Counted from the first letter of the stretch, positions 36,664 to 45,063 are shown. The stretch is DNA of 64,000 nucleotides from Natribaculum luteum (GCF_023008545.1 NZ_CP095397.1:3399199-3463198); one strand, 5' to 3'. Made by a program: numbers and translations. The notes: a model not told the origin generated them from the sequence alone.

Positions 36664-36984
36664 ATGACCGACGCGTCCGCACGGACGATCGATGCTCCTG
36701 AAGCAGACGACGGAGACGTTCGCGTCTGGATGGTCGAGCGGACGTTCTCCGAGGACTCGCCGAACATCCTCGTGATGGTGTACGCGACGCCCGACGGCCG
36801 ATACTACCTGCAGAAAGAACGCGCGTACAATCGCTTCGGTTCGCGTGGCGCGCCGACGGTCACGGCCGCGATGACCGTCGATGCCGAGCGGTTGGCTGCA
36901 GTCGACGACGAGAAGACGGTCGAGCGGTACGCCAGCGAGGCACGCCGTATGCGAGAACGCCACGATCCCGACGACAGCGTCTGA
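36664..36984 (+). CDS. Small conserved haloarchaeal protein, paralogue of 23092-23415
   Basis: A 106-residue acidic protein with core VRVWMVERTFSEDSPN and ILVMVYATPDGRYYLQKERA, ending RHDPDDSV. It is clearly homologous, end to end, to the protein at 23092-23415. No motif points to a function. The start ATG 36664 lies about 27 bp after a TTTATTC element. It converges with the DUF7521-like gene with 41 bp between stops. Confidence 0.75.
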   Translation: MTDASARTIDAPEADDGDVRVWMVERTFSEDSPNILVMVYATPDGRYYLQKERAYNRFGSRGAPTVTAAMTVDAERLAAVDDEKTVERYASEARRMRERHDPDDSV

Positions 36985-37025
36985 AACCCCTCCGCCGCTC
37001 TACTCGCCACCCTCGACGCGCCGCG

Positions 37026-37292
37026 TCACTTTCGCAGCGACGCGAGAACGAGCAGCATTCCACTCGAGACGAGCAGTGCCTGGATGAGCCCTGCCGACTC
37101 GATCGACGTGTCGAAGACGAGGTAGATGAGCCCCTCGCAGATCGCGCCGGCACCGATGAAGACGAAGCCGACGGAGACGTACAGCATCGGCTCGCTGCCG
37201 TTTCGTCGGTAGCCGTGGTAGGCCAGGTACGCCACCGCGAGGCTCAACGCCAGCGTGATCAGTTTGGCGATGGCGAGCGGTGGCTGGATCAT
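37026..37292 (-). CDS. DUF7521-like small membrane protein
   Basis: An 88-residue protein with three hydrophobic helices: LITLALSLAVAYLAYHGYRR, PMLYVSVGFVFIGAGAICEG and AGLIQALLVSSGMLLVLASL. This is the shape of the DUF7521 family, which in haloarchaea is typically encoded directly after a winged-HTH gene, as here; the ATG overlaps the regulator stop by 4 bp. It may act as a membrane sensor or partner for that regulator (inference). Confidence 0.75.
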   Translation of the reverse strand: MIQPPLAIAKLITLALSLAVAYLAYHGYRRNGSEPMLYVSVGFVFIGAGAICEGLIYLVFDTSIESAGLIQALLVSSGMLLVLASLRK

Positions 37293-37648
37293 TCGTCACC
37301 ACGGAGGTCGTCCCAGAGTGCCGTGAAGTTGTCCGCGAGTTCGTCTCGCGTGTCGAGGGTCAGCGACAGGTCGCCGTCGGTCAACTCGAGCGACAGGCCC
37401 TCGAGCGTCGTCACGAACTCGCTTCTGTGTGCGCCGTCGGGATCGACGGCCGTTCGTTCCTCGAGCAAGCCGTACTCCTGGAGCGTCGAGACGCGACGGT
37501 AGACCGTCGCGAGCGACGAGTCACACGCCTCGCTCAGGGCTTTCGCGGTCATCGGCTGGCGATCCGCGGCGACGAGAATACGTCGCGCGTAGTCGTCTGC
37601 CAGGACGGCAAAGACGTCGCCGGGATCCGGATTCCCCTCCGATTGCAC
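37289..37648 (-). CDS. Winged-HTH regulator (ArsR-like) paired with DUF7521 membrane protein
   Basis: A 119-residue regulator. The HTH is DYARRILVAADRQPMTAKALSEACDSSLATVYRRVSTLQEYGLLEE (quoted in part: motif residues 18-63), followed by a beta-wing and a C-terminal helix DELADNFTALWDDLRGD. GTG 37648 (VQSEGNPDPGDVF) is the best start; the frame upstream is arginine-rich. It overlaps the DUF7521-like gene by 4 bp. Its position between copper/redox genes suggests it could regulate them, but no operator is evident. Confidence 0.8.
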   Translation of the reverse strand: MQSEGNPDPGDVFAVLADDYARRILVAADRQPMTAKALSEACDSSLATVYRRVSTLQEYGLLEERTAVDPDGAHRSEFVTTLEGLSLELTDGDLSLTLDTRDELADNFTALWDDLRGDE

Positions 37649-37742
37649 AGCGGGCGTTCGGCGTCGGCGAGCAAATAGGCGACGGTTTCTCGACTCGAGC
37701 GATCGACTCGGGGCACTCGCGGCGGGCGTCGTCCGTCGGACG

Positions 37743-38288
37743 TCAGCGGGACACATCGGTCTCGATCCGGCACTGTTCTGGATTTCCAGTTCGACCCAGG
37801 AAGAACACCAGGAGAGCGAGGCCGGCGACGCGAACGAGGTGGCCCTCGAACGGCAACGCCGCCAGTCCGCCGGCGAAGCCCAGAAATCCCAGCAGTCCGG
37901 CACCACAGCTCGCACAGCCGGACGCGAGAAGTCCGGGGAGGACGCCGGTGAGGTCGGTGAGACTCGAGAGGCCGACGACGCGCAGTTGCGCGGCGGCGTT
38001 GACGACCGCGACGCCGGTGAGGACGGCGTAGAGGACGATCACGCCGAGGGTGGTGAAGCCGTCCGTCTGGTAGGCCGTCTCCGTCAGCGAGATCAGGACG
38101 TAGTCGAACCAGTGCAGCCCCGCACCGAGCATCTGGATTGTGAACTCGGGCATCGTACTGAAGATCAGGACGACGTACGTGACGGCCGCGACGAACGCCA
38201 GCCCGGCGATCCGTCGCCACGTCTCGAACGGGTACGCGAGCGCCGCGCGCAGTTCGTCGAGGAAGTCGGCGAACGCGCTGCTACGCAT
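37743..38288 (-). CDS. Polytopic membrane protein with intramembrane CxxC
   Basis: A 181-residue protein with four to five hydrophobic helices and a loop/helix motif GCASCGAG (C125, C128) plus a cysteine near the end (C173). The gene overlaps the 3' end of the DsbA-like gene by 8 bp, so they are co-expressed. A CxxC membrane protein next to a secreted disulfide oxidant suggests a DsbB- or VKOR-like reoxidation partner, but the sequence does not show a second membrane cysteine pair and does not match those families obviously. The function is therefore a hypothesis. Confidence 0.7.
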   Translation of the reverse strand: MRSSAFADFLDELRAALAYPFETWRRIAGLAFVAAVTYVVLIFSTMPEFTIQMLGAGLHWFDYVLISLTETAYQTDGFTTLGVIVLYAVLTGVAVVNAAAQLRVVGLSSLTDLTGVLPGLLASGCASCGAGLLGFLGFAGGLAALPFEGHLVRVAGLALLVFFLGRTGNPEQCRIETDVSR

Positions 38289-39135
38289 GCTGCACCTCCT
38301 CGATCGCGTCGCGGTACATCTCGTAGGGCTGTGCACCTTTCAACTGCGTCGTCGTGTCCGAGTCGGCGTGAAAGACGAGAAAGCTGGGCGTCGCCGACAC
38401 GCCGTTGGCCGTCGCGCTCTCGGCGTCGGCGTCGAGTCGCGACCGGATCTTCTCGCGGTTCGTCTCGAGGTCGGCCTCGAGGGCGTCGGCGTCGATGCCG
38501 TCGACGTCCTCGGTAAGCGAGAGCAAGGCTGCTCGCGACGCCCATCCCGAGTTCTTCTCGCCCTGGGCGTCGAAGACGGCCTCGTGCCAGCGGAGGTACG
38601 CGTCGGGTCGGTCCTCCTGCACCTGCCGCCAGACGCATTTCGACAGCGCGGCCGCGACCTTCGAGTCGTCACCGACCTTTGGAAGCTGGAGGAGCGCGAT
38701 CCGGACGGTGCCGTCCGCGACGTCGTTTGCGAGTAGCTCCGGAAAGGCGCCCCGTTCGAAGTGTGTACAGAACGGACACTGGTAGTCGCCCCAGTAGTAG
38801 AGGTCGACCGGCGCGTCGCGTGCGCCCGCAATGGGAACTCCGGCCAACGGAACGCCGAGCGCCGTCGTCTCGGTCGTCGCGTGAAAGAGCGAGTCCGTTC
38901 CCAGGGCAGTCGTCGCGGCCGCGACCAGCTCCGCGGTGGATTCGTCGTTCGACGCCGCCTCCGACGCCGGTCGTTTTCCCGCCGAGAGGCACCCGGCGAC
39001 GCTGCCGACAGATGCTGCGAGTCCGCCAAGAACGGCTCGACGACGCGGAGACCGTACCGTCCGGTCGTCTGACTCGTCCACCTCGAGCGGTCGTCGGCCG
39101 CGGCGGCGGTGTCCGTCGGTGTCGATGGAAACCAC
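38281..39135 (-). CDS. DsbA-like thioredoxin-fold Tat lipoprotein (copy 2)
   Basis: A 284-residue protein with a twin-arginine signal (SPRRRAVLGGLAASVGSVAGC; lipobox VAGC) after an unusually long basic N-terminus of about 30 residues. The active site is YQCPFCTHF, with the cis-proline loop VSATPSFLVF, and the helical insert contains GEKNSGWAS shared with the divergent neighbour. It is an extracytoplasmic thiol-disulfide oxidoreductase. It overlaps the CxxC membrane protein gene and is a paralogue of the protein at 39250-40023. Confidence 0.88.
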   Translation of the reverse strand: MVSIDTDGHRRRGRRPLEVDESDDRTVRSPRRRAVLGGLAASVGSVAGCLSAGKRPASEAASNDESTAELVAAATTALGTDSLFHATTETTALGVPLAGVPIAGARDAPVDLYYWGDYQCPFCTHFERGAFPELLANDVADGTVRIALLQLPKVGDDSKVAAALSKCVWRQVQEDRPDAYLRWHEAVFDAQGEKNSGWASRAALLSLTEDVDGIDADALEADLETNREKIRSRLDADAESATANGVSATPSFLVFHADSDTTTQLKGAQPYEMYRDAIEEVQHA

Positions 39136-39249
39136 GTTCGATCGAAACGAGAGCGGCGACGACTAAATTCGTCACCATCGTTTGCTGGGTCAGCAAAACG
39201 TCCCTGCGTTTAGGACCGCGCAACGCTAACGGAAGCGTGATCACAACGT

Positions 39250-40023
39250 ATGGATTCGTATCGGCCGTCCCGCCGCGCGTTCCTCGGCGGTTCGCTGGCA
39301 GTTCTCGGTGGCGGTGCCTATCTCTTCGGCCGCTCCGATGGCTCTACCGACGGACCAACGAGCGTCGGTTCGTCCGGCGGCAACTCGTCCGACGGCATCT
39401 CGCCGACGTTTCACTCGAGCGAACAGACATCCGGACTCGGCGTCGATCTGCAGGGAAAGCCGCTTATGGGGTCGCCCGACGCACCGATCGACCTCTACTA
39501 CTGGACGGACTTCCAGTGTCCGTTCTGTGCGCGATTCGAACGCGAGACGCTCCCCGAAATCGTCCGCAAGCAGGTCGAACCGGGGAACGTTCGCGTCGTG
39601 TTCATCTGGCTGCCGTACTTCGGCGAAGACTCGATGACCGCCGCCGTCGCGGCCGCCTGCGTCTGGCGACGGGTCCGGGACGACTCGCCGGGCACCTACT
39701 GGGACTGGCAGACTGCGGTCTTCGAGGAGCAAGGCGAGAAGAACTCCGGGTGGGCCTCGGAGGAGAGCCTCCTCGAGATTGCCCGGTCGGTATCGGGCGT
39801 CGACGCCGACGCACTCGAGACCTGCCTCCAGAATCGACGCGACGAACTCGAGGCCGAGATCGACGCAGACGTCGAGCAGGCCAGTTCGTACGACGTCACC
39901 GCCACGCCGACGTTCGGAATCTTCGACCGGGAGTCGAAGACGTGGGGCAAACTCGTCGGCGCACAGCCATACGCCAGGTTCGAGGAGGCGATCAGACGCG
40001 TCGACGACGCAGAGGGCGAGTAA
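39250..40023 (+). CDS. DsbA-like thioredoxin-fold protein with Tat signal (copy 3)
   Basis: A 257-residue paralogue of the adjacent divergent protein. The twin-arginine signal SRRAFLGGSLAVLGGGAYLFG has no lipobox cysteine, so it is either a cleaved secreted or an N-terminally anchored form, unlike the other two DsbA-like proteins. The active site is FQCPFCARF and the cis-proline loop TATPTFGIFD; the insert has the shared QGEKNSGWASEES segment. The stop codon directly abuts the stop of the convergent aminotransferase gene with no intervening base. Confidence 0.88.
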   Translation: MDSYRPSRRAFLGGSLAVLGGGAYLFGRSDGSTDGPTSVGSSGGNSSDGISPTFHSSEQTSGLGVDLQGKPLMGSPDAPIDLYYWTDFQCPFCARFERETLPEIVRKQVEPGNVRVVFIWLPYFGEDSMTAAVAAACVWRRVRDDSPGTYWDWQTAVFEEQGEKNSGWASEESLLEIARSVSGVDADALETCLQNRRDELEAEIDADVEQASSYDVTATPTFGIFDRESKTWGKLVGAQPYARFEEAIRRVDDAEGE

Positions 40024-41130
40024 CTACAGCGCCTCGAGCAAGGCGTCGACGTCCTCGCGGGTGTTGAACGCGTGGACGGACGCGCGGATCGCCTCGGGAT
40101 ACGGGAGCGAGCGGACGACGATCCCGCGTTCGGCCAGCCGTTCGACGGTCGCCTCGGGGTCGTCGACGGCGATCGTTACGAGACCGGACTCGTACTCTCG
40201 AGGACTGAGAAGCCGATCTTCTGGAACTCCGTCTTTGAGTCGGTCGGTGAGGCTCGCGATCCGATCTTCGACCGTCTCGATGCCGACCTCCTCGAGGAGG
40301 TCGATCGCCGTCTCGAGTCCGGCGTACGGCGCGGGGCTCGTCGTGCCGACCTCGAACCGGCCCGCACCGGGTTCGTACTCGTAATCCGCGGCGTTTGCCT
40401 CCACGACGCTCCGGTAGCCGATCGCGCTCGGCACGAGGTCGCGTTCGACGCCGTCGCGGACGTACAGGAAGCCGGCCCCGAACGGCCCGAGCAGCCACTT
40501 GTGTCCTGCAGCGGCGACGAAGTCGGCACCCCACTCGTCGACGTCGACGACCGTCTGCCCGGGTGCCTGTACGGCGTCGACCAGCACGGACGCGCCGGCG
40601 TCGTGGGCGATGTCGACGATCTTGCCGATCGGCAGGCGCGTCCCGTGCGTCCAGGTGAGCGAACTCACACAGAACAGGGTCGCGTCGTCGGCAGCAGCTT
40701 TCACGTCCTCTACGTCGACGTATCCTCGCTCGGTCTCGAGGACGCGGACGTCGATCCCGCGTGTGCGCTCGAGTCGTCGCCACGGGAGCACGCCCGCCGA
40801 GTGCTCGAGGTCGGTCCGAACGACGACGTCGTCGTCGCTCCAGTCCATCGCGCCCGCGACGCGGTTGATGCCGTCTGTCGTGCTCTGGGTCAGTGCGATC
40901 TCGTCGGGGGAAGCGCCGAGCAAGTCTGCGACGGCTGCGCTCGCGGACTCGTAGACGTCCGCCGCGGCGGTGTACATCCCTTCGTTTGCGGGAGCTTCGT
41001 ACTCGTGGTACTCGAGGGTCGATTCGATCGCCTCGACGACGCGGCGCGGACTCGGGCCGCTCGCGCCCGTGTTGAAGTAGACGTCGTCCTCGAGGGCGGG
41101 AATGTCGTCACGGAGGTCTGTGGGTTGCAT
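40024..41130 (-). CDS. PLP-dependent class V aminotransferase (cysteine-desulfurase-like)
   Basis: A 368-residue fold-type I class V enzyme. It begins DDIPALEDDVYFNTGASGPSP, has LTQSTTDGINRVAGA, the LVDAVQAPGQTVVDVDEWGADF aspartate and the PLP lysine in AAAGHKWLLGPFGAGFLYV. The pattern resembles SufS/isopenicillin-N-epimerase-like and kynureninase-related enzymes. No catalytic loop cysteine typical of true cysteine desulfurases is obvious, so an alternative role in amino-acid racemisation or beta-elimination is possible. Confidence 0.85.
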   Translation of the reverse strand: MQPTDLRDDIPALEDDVYFNTGASGPSPRRVVEAIESTLEYHEYEAPANEGMYTAAADVYESASAAVADLLGASPDEIALTQSTTDGINRVAGAMDWSDDDVVVRTDLEHSAGVLPWRRLERTRGIDVRVLETERGYVDVEDVKAAADDATLFCVSSLTWTHGTRLPIGKIVDIAHDAGASVLVDAVQAPGQTVVDVDEWGADFVAAAGHKWLLGPFGAGFLYVRDGVERDLVPSAIGYRSVVEANAADYEYEPGAGRFEVGTTSPAPYAGLETAIDLLEEVGIETVEDRIASLTDRLKDGVPEDRLLSPREYESGLVTIAVDDPEATVERLAERGIVVRSLPYPEAIRASVHAFNTREDVDALLEAL

Positions 41131-41196
41131 TGGTCTCGCGCTAGGTATCTCGGGAAATTGTCTTGAAAACGCCGGTGTCGTCGTCCTGGAGCGGGT

Positions 41197-42207
41197 TCAG
41201 GCGGGGGTAGCCGCCTCGGTGCGCTCTGCGTCCTGCTCGTCGAGCCACGCTTCCGCGTCGAGAGCGGCCATACTCCCGGTGCCGGCGGCGGTGATCGCCT
41301 GCCGGTAGTTCGGATCCATCACGTCGCCAGCGCCGAAGACGCCGTCGACGTTCGTCTCGGTCGTCATCCCCTCGAGGGTCAGCAGGTGGCCGTCGTCGTC
41401 GAGGGAAACGGGCGTCTCCTCGAGGAAGTCCGTGTTCGGGACGTGGCCGACGCCGTAGAAGATTCCGCCGACGTCGACGTCATCGCGGTCGACCTCATCG
41501 CCGTTCTCGAACTTCTCCTTGGGGTAGCCGTCGGGGTGGCTCACCAGCGTCGCGCCGGTGACGCCTTCCTCCTGGCTGCCGTGGATCTCGAGCAGTTCGG
41601 TGTTCCAGCGGAACTCGATCTTCTCGTGGTCGAGCGCGCGGCGGGCCATGACCTCGGAGGCGCGCAGTTCGTCGCGACGGTGGACGATCGTCACGCTCTC
41701 GGCGAACTTCGCGAGGAAGAGCGCCTCCTCCATCGCGCTGTCGCCGCCGCCGATCACGAGGACGTCGTCCCCGCGGTGGAACGCGCCGTCACAGGTGGCA
41801 CACGTCGAGACGCCGTAGCCCATCAGCTCGTCTTCGTTCTCGGCACCGACCCAGCGAGCGCTCGCACCGGTCGCGACGATCAACGCACGCGTTCGCAGCG
41901 TCTCGCCGTTCGACAGGGAGAGTTCGAACGGTCGATCCTCGAGGTCAGCGGACTCGACGGTCGCGCGGACGAACTCCGCACCGAACCGCTCGGCCTGCTC
42001 TTTCCCGCGCTGGATCAGCTCCATCCCACCGACGCCCTCGGGGAATCCGAGGAAGTTCTCCACGTCGGTCGTCAGCGTGAGCTGTCCGCCCGGTTCCGGC
42101 CCCTCGAGGACGACCGGCTCGAGGTCGGCCCGTGCGGCGTAGACTGCAGCCGAGAGGCCGGAGACGCCGGAGCCGACGACGACCACGTCGCGTGTCGTCT
42201 CGGTCAT
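41197..42207 (-). CDS. trxB: Thioredoxin reductase
   Basis: A 336-residue FAD/NAD(P)H enzyme. It has the Rossmann GSGVSGLSAAVYAARADLEPVVLEG start, the redox pair CATC (C136, C139), the second dinucleotide fold VIGGGDSAMEEALFL and the terminal GAGDVMDPNYRQAITAAGTG. It reduces thioredoxin with NAD(P)H. The ATG abuts the thioredoxin stop codon with no gap, so the pair forms an operon transcribed from the operator-bearing promoter upstream of trxA. Confidence 0.95.
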   Translation of the reverse strand: MTETTRDVVVVGSGVSGLSAAVYAARADLEPVVLEGPEPGGQLTLTTDVENFLGFPEGVGGMELIQRGKEQAERFGAEFVRATVESADLEDRPFELSLSNGETLRTRALIVATGASARWVGAENEDELMGYGVSTCATCDGAFHRGDDVLVIGGGDSAMEEALFLAKFAESVTIVHRRDELRASEVMARRALDHEKIEFRWNTELLEIHGSQEEGVTGATLVSHPDGYPKEKFENGDEVDRDDVDVGGIFYGVGHVPNTDFLEETPVSLDDDGHLLTLEGMTTETNVDGVFGAGDVMDPNYRQAITAAGTGSMAALDAEAWLDEQDAERTEAATPA

Positions 42208-42540
42208 TTACGCTGCGTAGTTGTCGATCAGCTGCCGGAGCTGTTCGGCCGGCTGGACGCCGACGGTACGTTCGACCTGCTGGCCGTCCGAGTAGAGCAA
42301 GAGCGTGGGGACGCCCTGCACGCCGTTTGCACCGGCGAGTCGCTGGTGTTGATCGATGTCCACCTTCGCGATGACAGCGTCTGTGTCGCTTGCGAGGTCT
42401 TCCAGGACGGGTTCGATCATCTTACACGGGCCACACCAGTCGGCGTAGAAGTCGACGAGGACGACGCCGTACTCGGAGACGACTTCCTCGAGGTGTGACT
42501 GACCGTCGATGTAAACTGGTTCGGTTGGGGTCTGCGACAT
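42208..42540 (-). CDS. trxA: Thioredoxin
   Basis: A 110-residue thioredoxin with active site ADWCGPCKM (C36, C39) and the cis-proline in GVPTLLLYSDG. It has a 15-residue N-terminal extension before the fold. It supplies reducing power to cytoplasmic thiol enzymes together with the directly adjoining reductase. A Shine-Dalgarno GGAGGT sits three bases before the ATG. Its promoter carries a perfect 14-bp palindrome shared with three other redox/sulfur genes in this region. Confidence 0.95.
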   Translation of the reverse strand: MSQTPTEPVYIDGQSHLEEVVSEYGVVLVDFYADWCGPCKMIEPVLEDLASDTDAVIAKVDIDQHQRLAGANGVQGVPTLLLYSDGQQVERTVGVQPAEQLRQLIDNYAA

Positions 42541-42543
42541 CGT

Positions 42544-42549
42544 ACCTCC
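42544..42549 (-). promoter_or_regulatory. Shine-Dalgarno site of trxA
   Basis: GGAGGT on the coding strand lies three bases before the trxA ATG and supports that start. A leadered mRNA is therefore likely, unlike many of its neighbours. Confidence 0.6.
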
Positions 42550-42583
42550 ACGTACTTGCTCCAGTGCTTTAACGGTTTTGGAT

Positions 42584-42597
42584 GTATTGTGCAATAC
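42584..42597 (-). promoter_or_regulatory. Operator site 1, upstream of trxA-trxB (perfect palindrome)
   Basis: GTATTG-TG-CAATAC on the + strand is a perfect 6-bp inverted repeat with a 2-base spacer. It lies 44-57 bp before the trxA ATG and 10 bp upstream of a TATA-like GTTAAAG (42567-42573). Close variants at a matching distance occur upstream of the cysteine-bearing regulator and the rhodanese fusion, so this is likely the binding site of a shared regulator. Confidence 0.7.
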
Positions 42598-42767
42598 CAA
42601 AACACACATACAGCGCCGTACAGTACGGATCGCTCGTGATTCAGTCATTTCGGCGGTACATCAGAACGACCGATCGATTCCACTCGTCGCGGGAGCTACG
42701 AGCGAACCGTATCGGTGAATAGCAAAAACGGAGAGTGACAAGATAGAACGTGGTGTGACGTCGTGAA

Positions 42768-43169
42768 TTACGACTCGGCGGCCATCTCCTCGAGGCGCTG
42801 GTCGTACTTGTCCTCGAACTCCTGGATGAGCTGGCCCATCTTGGCGTACCAGTCGTTGAGCATCCGCTGCATGTCGTCGGCGACCTGCTTGGGGTCCGCC
42901 GGGTGGTAAACGTGGTAGTAGCCGCCCTGGTCGTAGTTGATCTGTTCTTTCTGGATGAAGCCCGTCTGGAGCAGTCGCTGGATCGAGCGGTAGGCCGTCG
43001 ATCGCTCGCGATCGACCCGGTTGGCCACCTCGTCGATCGTCAACGGCTCCTCGCTCTCGACGAGTACCTGGAAACACTCCTTGTCGAGCTGTTTGAGTCC
43101 GTGGAGACACTCCAGCAAGCCCTCACACTCCATGTCTTGCTGGAGGTACTCTGACATCGAGTCTGCCAT
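42768..43169 (-). CDS. TrmB/MarR-like winged-HTH regulator with N-terminal cysteines
   Basis: A 133-residue regulator. The winged helix (about 33-90) includes LTIDEVANRVDRERSTAYRS and LLQTGFIQKEQINYDQGGYY, followed by a C-terminal helix (about 100-128) that could form the dimer interface. Three cysteines lie in the N-terminal helix (C15, C21, C32), a good place for thiol or persulfide sensing. I recall a cysteine-dependent TrmB-family redox regulator (OxsR) in Haloferax; whether this is its orthologue needs comparison. Its own promoter holds a variant of the shared palindrome, so it is probably autoregulated. Confidence 0.8.
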   Translation of the reverse strand: MADSMSEYLQQDMECEGLLECLHGLKQLDKECFQVLVESEEPLTIDEVANRVDRERSTAYRSIQRLLQTGFIQKEQINYDQGGYYHVYHPADPKQVADDMQRMLNDWYAKMGQLIQEFEDKYDQRLEEMAAES

Positions 43170-43866
43170 GATATTGGCCGATTGTAAGGCCTACGGTGTT
43201 AAAAGGGTTTTGTGTGTCATGCACAATGCCGCTGGATGGCGCGTTCTCGTCACGGTCGACCGACGGCGACCGCCGCCGGCTGCGTGCCGTCGTGACTCGT
43301 CGCCGAGACGAGTGCGACGCACGCGCCCAACCGACCACGATGCGTTCTCGTCGTGAGGTCGGTTCTGATACTGCCGGACAACGGTCACTGAACACTCGAT
43401 CGCGTCTCCCGGCCCGTCGCCGCTGACGACGGCCGTTCGAGTGCGATCGAGGTGTGAATCGTTTTGTCCAGAGTATGACTTCTCCCACGACTGCAGTCCC
43501 ACGACATACGGGCGACCGCCGCGAAGACTGACGGGGGACGGATCGTTCTCGAGTCGACCGTCGTGGCGACGATTCGCCGACGCCGTCGGCTACCTGGCCC
43601 CTATCTCTGGCACCCGGGCAGTAATGTACAACTAGCACTTTTTCGCGTGTGTGTTTCCGCATTGCCACTGCCGTACAGGCAGTTTTGACGGCTGTGCACA
43701 ATTCTGTCGGATTTTTCGGAAACTGCGAGTCGAAGGCGGCAGACACGCAGGTACTGGATCGACCAGTACGGCAGGAGAGTCGTCGGCAGGTCGAGTCAGT
43801 GTCGACCGCCGTAGGGCCGACGGAGTCGCTTACAGTGAGGACCGTCGTCAGAGGACGTAACGGGGA
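43170..43866. other. 697-bp non-coding stretch between the regulator and the rhodanese fusion
   Basis: The left end holds the regulator's promoter and operator. The rest shows only short, arginine-rich frames without credible starts, so no gene is called. A partial match to the shared palindrome (GCTGTGCACAATTC, 43691-43704, 10 of 14) lies in the middle. A gap this long is unusual here and could hide a small RNA or a decayed gene. Confidence 0.5.
43216..43229 (-). promoter_or_regulatory. Operator site 2, upstream of the cysteine-bearing regulator
   Basis: GTCATGCACAATGC (+ strand) matches the perfect trxA palindrome (read GTATTGCACAATAC) at 11 of 14 positions. It lies 47-60 bp before the regulator ATG and 11 bp upstream of the TATA-like TTAAAA (43199-43204), the same spacing as at the rhodanese-fusion promoter. 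Confidence 0.6.
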
Positions 43867-45063
43867 TTAGTCGCCCGTGAGCGCTTCCTGGCTGGCGGCG
43901 CAGTTGTTCGGGCCGAGCTCGAGAGAGAAGGCTTCGTCGTCGTCGTCGACGACGTTCTGGCCGAGGTTGGTGGGGATGATCGTCTCGTAGTTGGCCGGGC
44001 GGGGCGGCATGTCCGAGAGGATCAGCTCGACGAACTCCTCTTCGTCCATCGAGAGCGCCTCCATCTCGTCCTCGAGCTGGCCGATCGGGGCGGTGTAGGT
44101 GCCGTCGTCGGCGGGCTCGGCCGCGTCACTGAAGTGTGCGCCACCGATCAGCGTGTCGTCTGGCAGCGGCAGGACGCGCTCCTGGAGCGATTCGTAGAGC
44201 ATGCGTGCGGCGTCAGGTGCACCGTCGTCGCCCTCCTCGAGGTCGGGGCGGGCGACGCTCTCGGTGAACAGACCGTCGCCGGTCGCCAGCAGGCTGTCAC
44301 CGATCAGGTAGGACGTCATGTCGGTGGTGTGGCCGGGCGTGTAGAGGGCCTCGATCGTGACGTCGCCGACCTGGAACTCGTCGCCGTCCTCCGCCAGGGT
44401 GACGATGTCGGTGTAGGTCGCCCCGCGGTCGGCGGACTTCTGTGGGATGACGCCCTCGACGCCCTCCTCGACGAGTGCGCGGACGCCGGAGAGGTGGTCG
44501 GCGTGCATGTGCGTGTCGATGGCGTACGTGAGGTCGACGCCGAGTTCGTCGGCGTCCTCGAGGTAGCGATCGGTGAAGGCCCGGAGGGGATCGATCACGG
44601 CAGCCTCGTCGTCGTCGTAGACCATGTAGGCCAGGCAGCCACTCGAGGGGCGCTGGTACTGGACGAGCGTGCCGGGGCCGTCGTAGTCGGCGACCTCGAC
44701 GGCCTCGTAGATCGCGGCCCAGCCGTTCATCCCGTCTTCGAGGTGGACGGCGTCGTAACCGCGCTCTTTCAGCGTCGCCGCGACGTACTCGCTCGAGCCG
44801 CCTTTCGCACAGAGGACGACGATCTCGCGGTCGTCGGGGATCTGTGCGAGGACGTCGTCGTCGATCTCGTCCTCGAGGAACTCGAAGTAGGGGACGTTGA
44901 TCGACTCGACGGTTTCGCCCTCGATGTGCCACTCCTCGTAGTCGTTCGCCGCGCGAACGTCGAGGACCGTCACGTCTTCACCCGCGTCGATTCGGCTCTT
45001 GAGCGTCTCTGGATCGATCGTGTCGACCGGGACGTCTGGCGTTGGCAAGTCCATGTCGCTCAT
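43867..45063 (-). CDS. Rhodanese-metallo-beta-lactamase fusion, persulfide-dioxygenase-like
   Basis: A 398-residue fusion. An N-terminal rhodanese domain (about 10-125) has the active-site loop VLCAKGGSSEY with C85, which would carry a persulfide. A metallo-beta-lactamase domain follows with THMHADHLSG (H185, H187, D189, H190), the YTPGHTTDM histidine and ATGDGLFTE, as in ETHE1-type persulfide dioxygenases or glyoxalase II. The C-terminal 80 residues are acidic with one cysteine. It probably handles sulfane sulfur. It is divergent from tusA-dsrE. Confidence 0.88.
   Translation of the reverse strand: MSDMDLPTPDVPVDTIDPETLKSRIDAGEDVTVLDVRAANDYEEWHIEGETVESINVPYFEFLEDEIDDDVLAQIPDDREIVVLCAKGGSSEYVAATLKERGYDAVHLEDGMNGWAAIYEAVEVADYDGPGTLVQYQRPSSGCLAYMVYDDDEAAVIDPLRAFTDRYLEDADELGVDLTYAIDTHMHADHLSGVRALVEEGVEGVIPQKSADRGATYTDIVTLAEDGDEFQVGDVTIEALYTPGHTTDMTSYLIGDSLLATGDGLFTESVARPDLEEGDDGAPDAARMLYESLQERVLPLPDDTLIGGAHFSDAAEPADDGTYTAPIGQLEDEMEALSMDEEEFVELILSDMPPRPANYETIIPTNLGQNVVDDDDEAFSLELGPNNCAASQEALTGD

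Noticed and set aside
43123-43746. 207-codon minus-strand frame in the long gap before the regulator
   Set aside because: Arginine/serine-rich, no fold pattern, overlaps the regulator start and its promoter; not protein-like.
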